DNA of 64,000 nucleotides from Haloplanus sp. HW8-1 (GTDB lineage Archaea > Halobacteriota > Halobacteria > Halobacteriales > Haloferacaceae): positions 2,418,001 through 2,482,000 of the forward strand of contig NZ_CP098518.1 of assembly GCF_023703795.1 (NCBI RefSeq). The letters are read 5' to 3'. Under the pieces are notes generated by a model. It was not told where the DNA came from and did not search any database. It saw nothing but the letters and a program-made list of their open reading frames with translations. Below, piece after piece: positions 9,330-18,138 of the stretch (positions are counted from its first letter, which is position 1; each line of letters starts with the position of its first letter). Position numbers and translations under genes: made by a program.

Positions 9330-9988
9330 CGCGGCGACGGACGCTCCACCGTCACTGGGCCGCCGGTGGCTTCGACGGCCTCTCTTCTGTCGCCCCGTGG
9401 TGGAGGCATCCGGACACGTCTCGGCTGTCGACGGTGGACCGAAGGCCTCCGGGGTCTCGTCGTCGCCGACCGGAACGCGGAACAGTCGTGGTGGAGCGTT
9501 GCCCTCGTCTCCAAAACTATCAACGACGAATAGTGCCTTGTACACAGATACATCATCACTGCGACTGATCACTACCGAGGAACGTGAACGATCGTGATCG
9601 GAGTGGTGGAACGCCGAATGTATGCCGGAATCTCCGCCAAATCCGGGTTCAGGGCCGAAACGTCGGTCGTATCTCTGGTTCGATCCCTACCGTTCGAACG
9701 GTCGTTCGCATCGCCACTCGATCTCGTGGTTCGACCGTGTCTACGAATCGATATCACGCGTGTAAGGCTTCTTTGGGCCCGAATTCGGGAAAAATACACC
9801 ACAGTTCGGGCGCCCACGGTCGCCGTACCCCTGCGTCCGTGCGGCGACGACGTACGTATCCGCTGACCGGTACTCTAATAGACGTACTCGGGTTCGTACA
9901 TGTTTATCCGGCGGCCCGTGGGCCGCCACACGCCGGATCCGGGAGATGGGCTGATCCGGAGTGCCGGGTCGGCGTCGGCCGCGTCTCC
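9330..9988. other. Intergenic region without a supported gene
   Basis: About 660 bases between the SMC-like gene and a minus-strand gene ending at 9989. No frame on either strand looks like a haloarchaeal protein. It contains a perfect 12-bp palindrome CCGTTCGAACGG at 9690-9701 and a GC-rich hairpin at 9910-9927. In Haloferax a third shape gene (ddfA) follows the SMC-like gene; nothing like a gene was seen here. Confidence 0.5.
9910..9927 (-). terminator. GC-rich hairpin downstream of the RHH-like gene
   Basis: Arms GGCGGCCC and GGGCCGCC flank a two-base loop, a perfect 8-bp stem, about 60 bases past the stop of the minus-strand gene at 9989. It could terminate or process that transcript. 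Function inferred from position only. Confidence 0.4.
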
Positions 9989-10324
9989 TTACTGCTGGTA
10001 TCGCCGCTCGTCGTTCCCGTCGACGCCGGTGGTCGCTCTCTCGCCCGCCTGTGCGTACGCGTCGTCCAGTCCACCGTACAGATACTCGTCGTATGTCACG
10101 TCGTAGCTCTGCCGCAGGTGGAAATCCAGATCGCCGGTGTCGACCGCCGAACGGTAGAGCGCGTGGACCGCTCGTCGGACGAGTTCGTCGTGGCTCTTCG
10201 ACTCGAAGGCCGCCGAGAGCATGGCGAGTTCGTTGCGCGTCTCGCGGTCGAGAGCGACCGTGAGTTCGTCACCGACCGCGCCGTAGGCGTCTTCGACGTC
10301 CGCTGTGAGTTCGTCGAGGCTCAT
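9989..10324 (-). CDS. Conserved haloarchaeal protein with ribbon-helix-helix-like segment
   Basis: A 111-residue acidic protein divergent from mutY (84 bases between starts). Residues about 20-60 read DELTVALDRETRNELAML followed by a helix ending RRAVHALYRSAV, which has the strand-helix-helix pattern of RHH DNA-binding proteins, though this is only a pattern match. The rest is rich in Tyr and Asp (SYDVTYDEYLYGGLDD). The ATG at 10324 is chosen because the long upstream extension lies antisense to mutY. It may be an autoregulator or regulate the divergent gene. Confidence 0.6.
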   Translation of the reverse strand: MSLDELTADVEDAYGAVGDELTVALDRETRNELAMLSAAFESKSHDELVRRAVHALYRSAVDTGDLDFHLRQSYDVTYDEYLYGGLDDAYAQAGERATTGVDGNDERRYQQ

Positions 10325-10408
10325 ACGTCGGGCACGACCCGGCCGCCGATACGGTTTTCGGCTCCCGGAACCGGCACGCCTAACGGGACCCGACGCCACA
10401 GTCCGACG

Positions 10409-11332
10409 ATGAGCGAGGACGTCGCGCTGCCGGACCACGACCTGGAGGTCGTCCGCTCGGCGCTCGTCGAGTGGTACGAGTCTGATCACCGCGAGTTCCC
10501 CTGGCGTCGGACGACCGACCCCTACGAGATTCTGGTCTCCGAGGTGATGAGCCAGCAGACCCAACTCGACCGCGTCGTCGACGCCTGGGAGGCCTTCCTC
10601 GACCGGTGGCCGACCGTCGACGCCCTCGCGGCCGCGGACCGGAGCGACGTGGTCGGGTTCTGGTCCGATCAACGTCTCGGCTACAACAACCGGGCACGCT
10701 ACCTCCACGAGGCCGCTGGACAGGTCGTCGACGACTTCGACGGCGAGTGGCCCGAGACACCCGGCGACCTGCAGGAACTGATGGGGGTCGGTCCCTACAC
10801 CGCCAACGCCGTCGCGAGTTTCGCGTTCGACGCCGGCGACGCAGTCGTCGACACGAACGTCAAGCGCGTTCTGTACCGCGCATTTGCGGAAATCGATAAT
10901 TCGGACGACCCTGAGTACGAGGAGATAGCGAACGCGTTGATGCCGGAAGGCCGATCCCGGGTGTGGAACAACGCCATCATGGAGTTGGGTGGCGTCGCCT
11001 GCCAGAAGACGCCCCGGTGTGATCGGGAGGGTTGTCCGTGGCGGGAATGGTGTCACGCGTATCAAACCGGTGACTTTACCGCGCCAGATGTTCCCACCCA
11101 GCCGTCCTTCGAAGGAAGCCGTCGACAGTTCCGCGGGCGAATCGTTCGTGCTCTGGGCGAACACGACGAACTTGAGCTAGATGAATTGGGGCCACTCATC
11201 CGCGTAGACTACACGCCTGACGGTGACCATGGGCGTGATTGGCTTCGCGAATTGCTATCTGATTTGTCCGACGATGGACTCGTCGAGATCGACGAAACCG
11301 ATGGCAAAACTGTCACCAGTCTACAGCAGTGA
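10409..11332 (+). CDS. mutY: A/G-specific adenine glycosylase
   Basis: Removes adenine mispaired with guanine or 8-oxoguanine in base-excision repair. The 307-residue protein has the HhH-GPD fold: FPWRRTTDPYEILVSEVMSQ with the catalytic Glu and QQTQ near residue 45, the hairpin LMGVGPYTANAVASFA near residue 125, the catalytic Asp in AVVDTNVKRVL, and four clustered cysteines (CQKTPRC, then EGCPWREWC) for a 4Fe-4S cluster. The C-terminal 80 residues form a wHTH-like tail rather than the bacterial NUDIX-like domain. The start at 10409 is an ATG; the upstream extension overlaps another gene. Base composition becomes AT-richer in the last 200 bases, at the edge of an accessory region. Confidence 0.93.
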   Translation: MSEDVALPDHDLEVVRSALVEWYESDHREFPWRRTTDPYEILVSEVMSQQTQLDRVVDAWEAFLDRWPTVDALAAADRSDVVGFWSDQRLGYNNRARYLHEAAGQVVDDFDGEWPETPGDLQELMGVGPYTANAVASFAFDAGDAVVDTNVKRVLYRAFAEIDNSDDPEYEEIANALMPEGRSRVWNNAIMELGGVACQKTPRCDREGCPWREWCHAYQTGDFTAPDVPTQPSFEGSRRQFRGRIVRALGEHDELELDELGPLIRVDYTPDGDHGRDWLRELLSDLSDDGLVEIDETDGKTVTSLQQ

Positions 11333-11489
11333 TTTCGGTGTTAGATACCCGGAATAAATCACATGGACGACATATGAGAGCTACTGCTGTAGTTGGAGTC
11401 GATGATACAGTTCTCTGCTCTGTTATGACGGACTGGCCGTCTTGAAAATTCCGGCTCTATCGAAACTCTCAGCAACTGACAGAACTCAC

Positions 11490-11518
11490 GTGCTGACTAC
11501 AGAGCGCAAAGTCAGCAC
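11490..11518. repeat. Hairpin with 9-bp perfect stem
   Basis: GTGCTGACT at 11490-11498 is inverted as AGTCAGCAC at 11510-11518, with an 11-base loop. It sits between mutY and the IS1595 element, just outside the element's left inverted repeat. It could be a terminator for mutY or an insertion-site feature. Confidence 0.4.
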
Positions 11519-11535
11519 CAGAGCGTTTTATTTCA

Positions 11536-12540
11536 ACGCTCTTGGGAAGCAGGTTGTTGGTCGCGTAGATCTGGCACTGTCGATGCGTAGCGGGCAAGGG
11601 TGACGCGAACGCGTCACCCGATGCAATGTTCCCAGTTGAATTGCTGAACTCAGAGGCGAGTGCCGCGAACCTGCTCCAGCAGGTTCGCTGGCGTGATGGC
11701 CTCTACTGCCCGCGCTGCCGGTCTGAGTCGGTGATCAAACACGGCAGCTACCGAGAGTATCAACGGTACTTCTGTAAGGATTGTGACCGTACGTTCAACA
11801 CCAGGACCGGCACGACCTTCGCGCACGCGAAGATCGGCCTCGACAAGCTCTTGTTCGCGTTCTACACGTTGCTTCGGTTCAACACGAGTATTCGCCAGCT
11901 AGACGCTGAACTCGATGTCTCCTACCGGTCGCTCCGGCGGCGCGTCGAGCAGTTCGCCAGAACGCTCGACGCGCCAGCCATCAACCTCGTTGGCCCAGTC
12001 GAAATCGACGAAGTGTACGTGACTGCAGGCCTGAAAGGCCGCGAGCGCGACCAAGAGTCGCACTCGCGTGGTCTTTCGAAACGTGGTCGTGGAAGCTATG
12101 CCGAGGACAAGCCACCGGTGTTCATACTCGTTGATCGTGGGAGCGATCAGCAATACGTCGTGCCAGCGAAATCCGCTGACGAATCGACCGTACGACTCCT
12201 CCTCGGCGACCACGAGGAGGAGTCGCTGACCGTCTATACTGACGGATTTCGAGCGTACGATCCACTCGAAGATGACGAGAACTTCCAGCGAGAAGCAGTG
12301 ATTCACAGCGACGGCGAATACGTTGATGACGACGCACACGTGAACACCTGCGAGAGCCACGCGTCGCTGGCGCGACGGTGGCTCTCGCCGCACCGAGGCG
12401 TCTCAAAAGACAAGCTGACGCCGTATCTCAGAGCCTTCCAGCTTCGCCGACGAATCTTCCGCAAACCTGGTCGAGAAGCTCTCAAAGAAATCGTCCGAAC
12501 CGTTCTCTAACTCACCAACAAAGTGCTTCGCATGAGCGTT
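11536..12540 (+). mobile_element. IS1595-family insertion sequence (ISH4-like)
   Basis: A transposase gene lies between imperfect inverted repeats: 11536-11562 and 12514-12540 match at about 23 of 27 positions (aacgctc, gaagca and ttgttggt blocks are shared). The 1.0-kb span is normal for ISH4-type elements. Outer ends may extend a few bases further because similar tatttc/tatttg tracts follow. No clear 8-bp target duplication was found. A perfect hairpin at 11598-11619 (GGGTGACGCG arm) lies just before the transposase start. Confidence 0.75.
11626..12510 (+). CDS. IS1595-family transposase
   Basis: A 294-residue DDE-type transposase. An N-terminal zinc ribbon (LYCPRCRSE and YFCKDCDRTF, residues about 26-65) precedes an HTH region with RQLDAELDVSYRSLRRRV. 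The catalytic core follows: VEIDEVYV near residue 125 with the first Asp, LTVYTDGFRAYDPL near residue 200 with the second, and a C-terminal HVNTCESH/SPHRGVSKDKL segment typical of ISXO2/IS1595 enzymes, where the third acidic position is Glu or Asn. The frame is intact, so the element may be active. The ATG directly follows a strong hairpin that could limit read-through translation. Confidence 0.88.
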   Translation: MFPVELLNSEASAANLLQQVRWRDGLYCPRCRSESVIKHGSYREYQRYFCKDCDRTFNTRTGTTFAHAKIGLDKLLFAFYTLLRFNTSIRQLDAELDVSYRSLRRRVEQFARTLDAPAINLVGPVEIDEVYVTAGLKGRERDQESHSRGLSKRGRGSYAEDKPPVFILVDRGSDQQYVVPAKSADESTVRLLLGDHEEESLTVYTDGFRAYDPLEDDENFQREAVIHSDGEYVDDDAHVNTCESHASLARRWLSPHRGVSKDKLTPYLRAFQLRRRIFRKPGREALKEIVRTVL

Positions 12541-12643
12541 TTTCAAATACTTGATCATGACTTAATCTCCCGTACGACAAGACCAATTTCAGTTCTTATA
12601 ATGCCACAACACGTTTTTAATGATGGTCACACGTTTGTGAATC

Positions 12644-15600
12644 ATGCAACTCAGTTCTCACCAAGAGATTCGGATTCTCCACGTCGATGACGACCCCTCA
12701 ATCACGGATCTGACAGGGACGTTTCTCGAACGCGAGGACAACCGGTTCGCTGTCGAGACAGCGACCAGCGCCGACGAGGGACTGGAGAGAATCAACGACC
12801 GCCCGCCTGATTGTGTCGTCTCAGATTACAACATGCCCGGGATGGATGGGATCGAATTCCTGCAGGCTGTCCGGGAAGAGCACCCTGATTTGCCGTTCAT
12901 TCTGTTTACCGGCAAAGGCAGTGAGGCCGTCGCCAGCGATGCTATCTCTGCGGACGTCACCGGCTATCTGCAAAAGGGGTCAGGGTCCGAACAGTACGAA
13001 CTGCTGGCCAACCGGATCCGCAACGCCGTCCACGCACGACGCGAGAGCCAACGGGCCGACAGACAGGAACAGCTGATGCGATTAACGGAGTTTGCTGGTG
13101 AGACGGGTGGGTTTGAAATCGACGTGGACAGCGGTGACCTCCTGCTGACTGACGGCACTCACCGACTCGTCGGATTGTCCGACGACGCTCAGATTACGCT
13201 GGAGGAAGCGATCGAACTCTACCACCCGGACGACCAGGCGGACGTCCGACAGACCGTTACCCGGGCAGCCGAGACCGGCGAAGAAACGTATGGCACCTGG
13301 CGTCTCCAGACGCTGGACTGCGACGAACGCCTCGTGGACGTGACAATCACGCCAGCAACCGAGAACGACGACGTCACCACTCTTCGGGGTGCAGTCCACG
13401 ACGTTACTGAACGCAAAAAACGTCGACGGGAGCTCAGAGAGAAACAACAGTTCATCGAACAGGCACTCGATACATTAGATGACTTGTTCTACGTGATCGA
13501 CACAGACGGCACCCTCCGACGGTGGAACAACCAGGTCCCGCAAACGACGGGGTACGCTGACTCGGAGCTGGCCGATATGCGGGCGATCGAACTGTTCCCC
13601 GAGGACGACCGCGAAACAATTGCCGACGCGATCCAGTTGGCCGTTTCGGGTGAAACAGTCACTGTCGAGGCCGACCTGCTCACTGCCGACGGTGAGCGTC
13701 GCCCCTACGAGTTCACCGGGGCGCGTCTGACCGACGCCGATGGGAGTACGACTGGACTGGTCGGAATCGGACGGGACCTCACCGAGCGCAAACGGCGCGA
13801 ACGCCGGTTCCAGGCGCTCGTCGAGGAATCCAACGACATTATTTCGGTTGTTGATGCCGAGGGGGTCTATCAGTACCAGAGCCCATCGCTGGAACGGATC
13901 TTGGGACACGACCCCGCGGAGACGATTGGCGAGCAGGTATGGGAATACATCCATCCAGAGGACCACGAGCGTGTTAGCAACGAATTCGAGGCGTGGGTGA
14001 ATGATTCTGATAGAACGCCAAAAGGCATCCAGTACCGTGCTCGCCACGCTGACGGTACCTTGCACTGGATGGAGTCAAATGGAAGTGACCAACTCACCGA
14101 TCCGGCCGTCGAAGGATACGTCGTCACCAGTCGTGACATTACCGATCGTAAAGAACGCCAGCAGGAACTAGAACGGACCCATGACCTCTTGTCGAACATG
14201 GAGGAGTTGGCCGACGCTGGCGCGTGGGAGTACGATTCTGAGAGTGAACAGCTTATGATAACGGATGGAACACGCCGGCTCTACGGGCTCGATTCGGAGG
14301 CAAGTCTCACGCTTGAGGAGGCGCTTGACGCTGTTCATCCTGATGACCAAGACCTGCTCGCCGACCGGTTCAACAACTGTCTCGAAACAGGCGAGCCATA
14401 CGAGATGGAGGTGCGACTCACCACGCCGGATGGAGAACAGCGGTGGATCATCGCCCGAGGTGAGCGTGTCTCCGAGAGTGAAACCGGCAGCGTACTACGT
14501 GGCTACATCCGGGATATCACCGGGGAAAAAACACGGGAACGGCGATTGACCGAATTGAACCGAGCCACACAGGCACTGCTGACGGCAGAAACCAAGCAGG
14601 AGGTCGCCAACATCGGGGTTGAGGCCGCCAGTGACGTCCTTGACCTCCAGATGAACGCCATCCACATCTCCGAGGCCGACGACACGCGGTTAGTACCCAT
14701 GGCACAGACTGATGAAGTGGCGTCGCTCATCGGAGAGGCATCACCCCTGCCAGTGGCGGATAGTATCGCGGGACGAGTCTACCGGAACGGCGAGCCAGCA
14801 GTGATCGCAGACGTCCAACAGGACCCGGATGTCTACGACTCCGAAACGAATCTCGGGGGCCATTTGTATCTGCCACTTGCGGACCATGGAATCCTGATCG
14901 CCGGCTCCGAGAACCGAGAGGCGTTCGATCAAGAGGACCGCACACTCGGGGAACTGCTGGCGGGGACTCTCGCTGCGGCACTTGACCGCATCGTGCGTGA
15001 ACAGACGGCGCGGCAGCGACAACAACAACTCTCGCTGTTTTTCGAGGAATCCCCGCTCGGGGCAGTCCAATGGGACGACGAACTCCGGTTCGAACGATTG
15101 AATGAGCAAGCCGAATCACTCCTCGGGTACAGTGAAGCGGAACTACGCCAGGAGCCGTGGAAAGTGGTCATCGCCGACGAAGACCGCGACCACATGCGCG
15201 ACACCGTAGAGTCACTCCTCGATGCCGATGGCGGAGAGTACGAACTCAATCGAAATGTCCGAAAGGACGGCGAGGTAATCACCTGCGAGTGGTACAACCG
15301 TGTCGTCACCGACGCAGATGGTGACGTCCAGTCAGTCTTTTCGAAGTTTCAGGATGTTACCGACCGCGAGCAACGTAAGACTGAATTAGAAGAGTACGAG
15401 ACGATCATCGAGGCACTCAGCGATGCGGTGTACGTGCTCGACGAGGAGGGGCAGTTCAGGTACGTCAACGACGAGTTCGTGGAGTTGGTTGGCTACGACC
15501 GGGAGACAATTCTCGGGAACACGCCGTCGCTACTCAAAGACGAGGAAGCCGTCCAGCGGGCCGAGCAGGAACTAGGACGGTTACTGTCGAGTGCCGGCCC

Positions 15601-16747
15601 GGAAACCGTTATGTTCGAAGTGACGATCCACACCCGCGAGGGCGACCCGATTGTCTGTGAAGATCATATGGGCGTCCTTCCGTACGAGGGAGACCAATTC
15701 GATGGATCAGTCGGGACACTCCGGGACATCACCGACCAGAAAGCACGAGAGCGGAAGCTAGAAGCGGTCAACAGCCAGTACCAGACACTGATCGAGAGTT
15801 ATCCCGCCGGCGCTATTTTCCTGTACGATACCGACCTTCGAGTCGTCCGTGCAGGTGGAAGTGAATTATCTGAGGTTGGTTTGTCTCTCGAAGAGATTGA
15901 GGAGACCACACCACGGGACCGGTATCCACCCGAAATCGCCGAGGAACTCGTCGGCACCATCGAGAACGTTCTGGCTGGAGAGAGCCACACGTTCGAACAG
16001 GAGTACCAGGGCGAACACTACCGGGTTCAAATAGTTCCTGTGGAGATGGGTCAAGAAGAGATCACCTATGCGATGGCCGTGTCACAGAACATTACTGACC
16101 AGACTGAGAACAGACGGGAACTCAAACGCCAGAACGAGCGGCTCGACGAGTTCGCAAGCATCGTCAGCCACGACTTGCGGAGTCCACTTGGCGTAGCCGA
16201 GGGGCATCTCGAACTGGCCGCGGAGACCTGCGAGAGTGACCATCTGGCCCGGGCAACCGATGCCATCGACCGGAGTCAGGCACTCATCGACGACCTGTTG
16301 GCGCTGGCACGAGAGGGCGACAGGGTGGACGAGACTGAACCTGTGGAGATTGCAAAGGTGGCAGAGAGGAGTTGGCAAACTGTGGAGACGCGACAAGCGA
16401 CACTCGACGCTGACGAGTCAGGGGTCATCGCAGCCGACTTGAGCCGGCTCCAGCAACTGTTCGAGAACCTCTACCGGAACGCAGTCGAACACGGCGGCGA
16501 AGACGTGATAGTGTCCGTCGGCGCGGTAGACGACGGCTTCTACGTCGCGGACTCGGGCCCCGGCATCCCCGAAGCCGACCGCGAGGACGTATTCGATGCA
16601 GGATACTCGACGAACGAGGACGGGACCGGATTCGGCCTGCGGATCGTCGAGCAGATTGCCGTCGCGCACGGGTGGGAGGTTGCAATCACTGAGAGCGAGG
16701 AGGGCGGGGCCCGGTTCGACATCACCGGCGTTGAGAAAGGTGCGTGA
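12644..16747 (+). CDS. Multi-domain sensor histidine kinase (REC-PASx4-GAF-PASx3-HisKA-HATPase)
   Basis: A 1367-residue soluble signalling protein. The N-terminal receiver has the acidic HVDDDP pocket and phosphoacceptor Asp61 in VVSDYNMPG. PAS-like domains with their DVTER/DITDR ends cover residues about 140-640, then a GAF-like domain (about 645-790), then three more PAS domains to about 1160. The kinase core has His1176 in SIVSHDLRSPLG, the N box ENLYRNAVEHG, and the G boxes VADSGPGIP and GTGFGLRIV. No membrane segment is visible, so signals are probably intracellular. An REC domain at the N-terminus implies input from another kinase. Codon use is more AT-rich than flanking core genes, consistent with the accessory region. 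Confidence 0.9.
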   Translation: MQLSSHQEIRILHVDDDPSITDLTGTFLEREDNRFAVETATSADEGLERINDRPPDCVVSDYNMPGMDGIEFLQAVREEHPDLPFILFTGKGSEAVASDAISADVTGYLQKGSGSEQYELLANRIRNAVHARRESQRADRQEQLMRLTEFAGETGGFEIDVDSGDLLLTDGTHRLVGLSDDAQITLEEAIELYHPDDQADVRQTVTRAAETGEETYGTWRLQTLDCDERLVDVTITPATENDDVTTLRGAVHDVTERKKRRRELREKQQFIEQALDTLDDLFYVIDTDGTLRRWNNQVPQTTGYADSELADMRAIELFPEDDRETIADAIQLAVSGETVTVEADLLTADGERRPYEFTGARLTDADGSTTGLVGIGRDLTERKRRERRFQALVEESNDIISVVDAEGVYQYQSPSLERILGHDPAETIGEQVWEYIHPEDHERVSNEFEAWVNDSDRTPKGIQYRARHADGTLHWMESNGSDQLTDPAVEGYVVTSRDITDRKERQQELERTHDLLSNMEELADAGAWEYDSESEQLMITDGTRRLYGLDSEASLTLEEALDAVHPDDQDLLADRFNNCLETGEPYEMEVRLTTPDGEQRWIIARGERVSESETGSVLRGYIRDITGEKTRERRLTELNRATQALLTAETKQEVANIGVEAASDVLDLQMNAIHISEADDTRLVPMAQTDEVASLIGEASPLPVADSIAGRVYRNGEPAVIADVQQDPDVYDSETNLGGHLYLPLADHGILIAGSENREAFDQEDRTLGELLAGTLAAALDRIVREQTARQRQQQLSLFFEESPLGAVQWDDELRFERLNEQAESLLGYSEAELRQEPWKVVIADEDRDHMRDTVESLLDADGGEYELNRNVRKDGEVITCEWYNRVVTDADGDVQSVFSKFQDVTDREQRKTELEEYETIIEALSDAVYVLDEEGQFRYVNDEFVELVGYDRETILGNTPSLLKDEEAVQRAEQELGRLLSSAGPETVMFEVTIHTREGDPIVCEDHMGVLPYEGDQFDGSVGTLRDITDQKARERKLEAVNSQYQTLIESYPAGAIFLYDTDLRVVRAGGSELSEVGLSLEEIEETTPRDRYPPEIAEELVGTIENVLAGESHTFEQEYQGEHYRVQIVPVEMGQEEITYAMAVSQNITDQTENRRELKRQNERLDEFASIVSHDLRSPLGVAEGHLELAAETCESDHLARATDAIDRSQALIDDLLALAREGDRVDETEPVEIAKVAERSWQTVETRQATLDADESGVIAADLSRLQQLFENLYRNAVEHGGEDVIVSVGAVDDGFYVADSGPGIPEADREDVFDAGYSTNEDGTGFGLRIVEQIAVAHGWEVAITESEEGGARFDITGVEKGA

Positions 16748-16756
16748 CCGACTCGC

Positions 16757-16838
16757 GCCCTCCATCTTGCACGAGATAGAGGGACCTCTCCGAGAGATGT
16801 CAAAAAGGCGTGCAAGATGTAGAGCCTGAGTTCGGCAG
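16757..16838. repeat. 82-bp direct repeat, copy 1
   Basis: Aligns without gaps to 17269-17350. The last 28 bases (gtgcaagatgtagagcctga and following) differ at only two positions, while the first 54 are more diverged but share gccctccatc and other blocks. It lies just past the sensor kinase stop and before the 3' end of the first cupin gene, so the two copies bracket that gene. Confidence 0.7.
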
Positions 16839-16863
16839 TTGTTCGCGGGATCAGATTGGATAT

Positions 16864-17196
16864 TCAGAGACCTTGGCCGAGAACGGAGTCTTCAGCACTC
16901 GCAAAGACGACAAGGGCCGTGATTTCGTCCTCGATGTCAAAAAAGTCGTGTTCGGCTCCTCGTTCCACATAAACTACGTCACCCTCGTCGACAGCATACC
17001 GCTCATTTTCGACGTGGGCCATCCCCGACCCGGAGATGATGAAGTAGAGTTCGTCAGTTTTGTGCGCCGTTTTTGGCTCAGGATTGGGGTACCGTGCAAG
17101 TTCGACGCTCAGCGCGTCCTTGGTCAGTACTTCCAAGTAGTTCGTGTCTTCCTGTTCGAGTTGGTCGACCAAGTCGGTCGTCGAAACGTGGTTCAT
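16864..17196 (-). CDS. Small cupin-domain protein
   Basis: A 110-residue single-domain cupin. The core DELYFIISGSGMAHVENERY then GDVVYVERGAEHDFFDI gives the two beta-barrel motifs; the H of GAEHDF and a preceding Glu/His suit metal binding, as in germin-like cupins. It is paralogous to the cupin at 17552 (near-identical SGSGM and EHDFF motifs) and is transcribed away from it. Substrate or signalling role unknown. The gene is bracketed by the 82-bp repeats. Confidence 0.82.
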   Translation of the reverse strand: MNHVSTTDLVDQLEQEDTNYLEVLTKDALSVELARYPNPEPKTAHKTDELYFIISGSGMAHVENERYAVDEGDVVYVERGAEHDFFDIEDEITALVVFASAEDSVLGQGL

Positions 17197-17268
17197 CGGG
17201 AGAACATATCATCTCCATATCCGATGAATACTTTGATTTCTTGCTCAAGCCGTCGCTGTCAAGCTTCT

Positions 17269-17350
17269 GCCCTCCATCTCTCACAATTGCTATTGACCTA
17301 TCCATTCCGTGTCAGAACCAGCGTACAAGATGTAGAGCCTGAGTTCAGCA
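17269..17350. repeat. 82-bp direct repeat, copy 2
   Basis: Second copy of the sequence at 16757-16838, in the same orientation, exactly 512 bases further on. It lies between the divergent starts of the two cupin genes, so it may carry promoter or operator sequence for one or both. Confidence 0.7.
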
Positions 17351-17551
17351 CGACGATTCTACTCGTTTCAGATATTCCCAAACGAGATAACTACTCGGTG
17401 TGCGTGGTATTCGTCGAGACTCGTACCGGGCGCGACGAGACAGTGGTATCTACCAGTGTGTCGGTGGCTGAATGTACGAATGGGGTTTCACGTCCGCCGC
17501 TTCCGGACCAAACAAGCGAAGTTTGAAGCTTTCGAGAGGATAACAACAGCT

Positions 17552-17887
17552 ATGACTCACGTTTCCACGGAAGAGTTGATAGCGGCGCTCGAAGAGGAAG
17601 ATGCACAGTTCGCAGAAGTGTTTAGCAAAGAGTCAATAACCCTTGAGATAGGAAAATACCCAACGTCGTCGCCGAAGAACCCCCACACGGAAGATGAGGT
17701 TTACTACATTATCTCTGGATCGGGCATGATTCGAGTCGGGGAGGAGACGTATACTGTCGAGAGTGGGGATGTGGTTTTCGTCGAACGGGGACTCGAACAC
17801 GACTTTTTTAATATCGACGAGGAGATTACTGCGCTGACTATCTTTGTCGGGTCTGCTGACCCGAGTTCGTATAGTATTCGTGAATGA
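17552..17887 (+). CDS. Small cupin-domain protein, paralogue
   Basis: A 111-residue cupin with the same architecture as the protein at 16864-17196: DEVYYIISGSGMIRVGEETY, then GDVVFVERGLEHDFFNI. The ATG at 17552 (MTHVSTEELIAAL) aligns with the paralogue start (MNHVSTTDLVDQL), which fixes the start; a longer frame from 17456 is not supported. The pair arose by duplication. The region after the stop to 18138 (about 250 bases) has no recognisable gene. Confidence 0.82.
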   Translation: MTHVSTEELIAALEEEDAQFAEVFSKESITLEIGKYPTSSPKNPHTEDEVYYIISGSGMIRVGEETYTVESGDVVFVERGLEHDFFNIDEEITALTIFVGSADPSSYSIRE

Positions 17888-18138
17888 AGACGACGGGACA
17901 CACGTCAATAATATCGACAACGGACTCCATACTGATCGAGTAGGGTACTTTGATCCAACCAGCGAACCGGCCGAGATACGCGCCCTGTATACAGCACACC
18001 TGCTGAAATCTACTCAACTACTGTTAGAAGCCCCTGCTGGACACCGGAATAAGTAGACAGCGACCACCGCGGGTCACTAGCACAAACGGATCTTGTATCT
18101 ATGATCACTGGCTTAAGTCCGTTCGTCTTAGCACCTTC

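Noticed and set aside
9584-10408. Upstream extension of the mutY frame
   Set aside because: Runs opposite the RHH-like gene and adds no MutY-like sequence; the ATG at 10409 gives a normal MutY N-terminus.
11528-12548. 8-bp target-site duplication for the IS1595 element
   Set aside because: tttatttc and tttcaaat flank the inverted repeats but do not match, so no duplication can be claimed.
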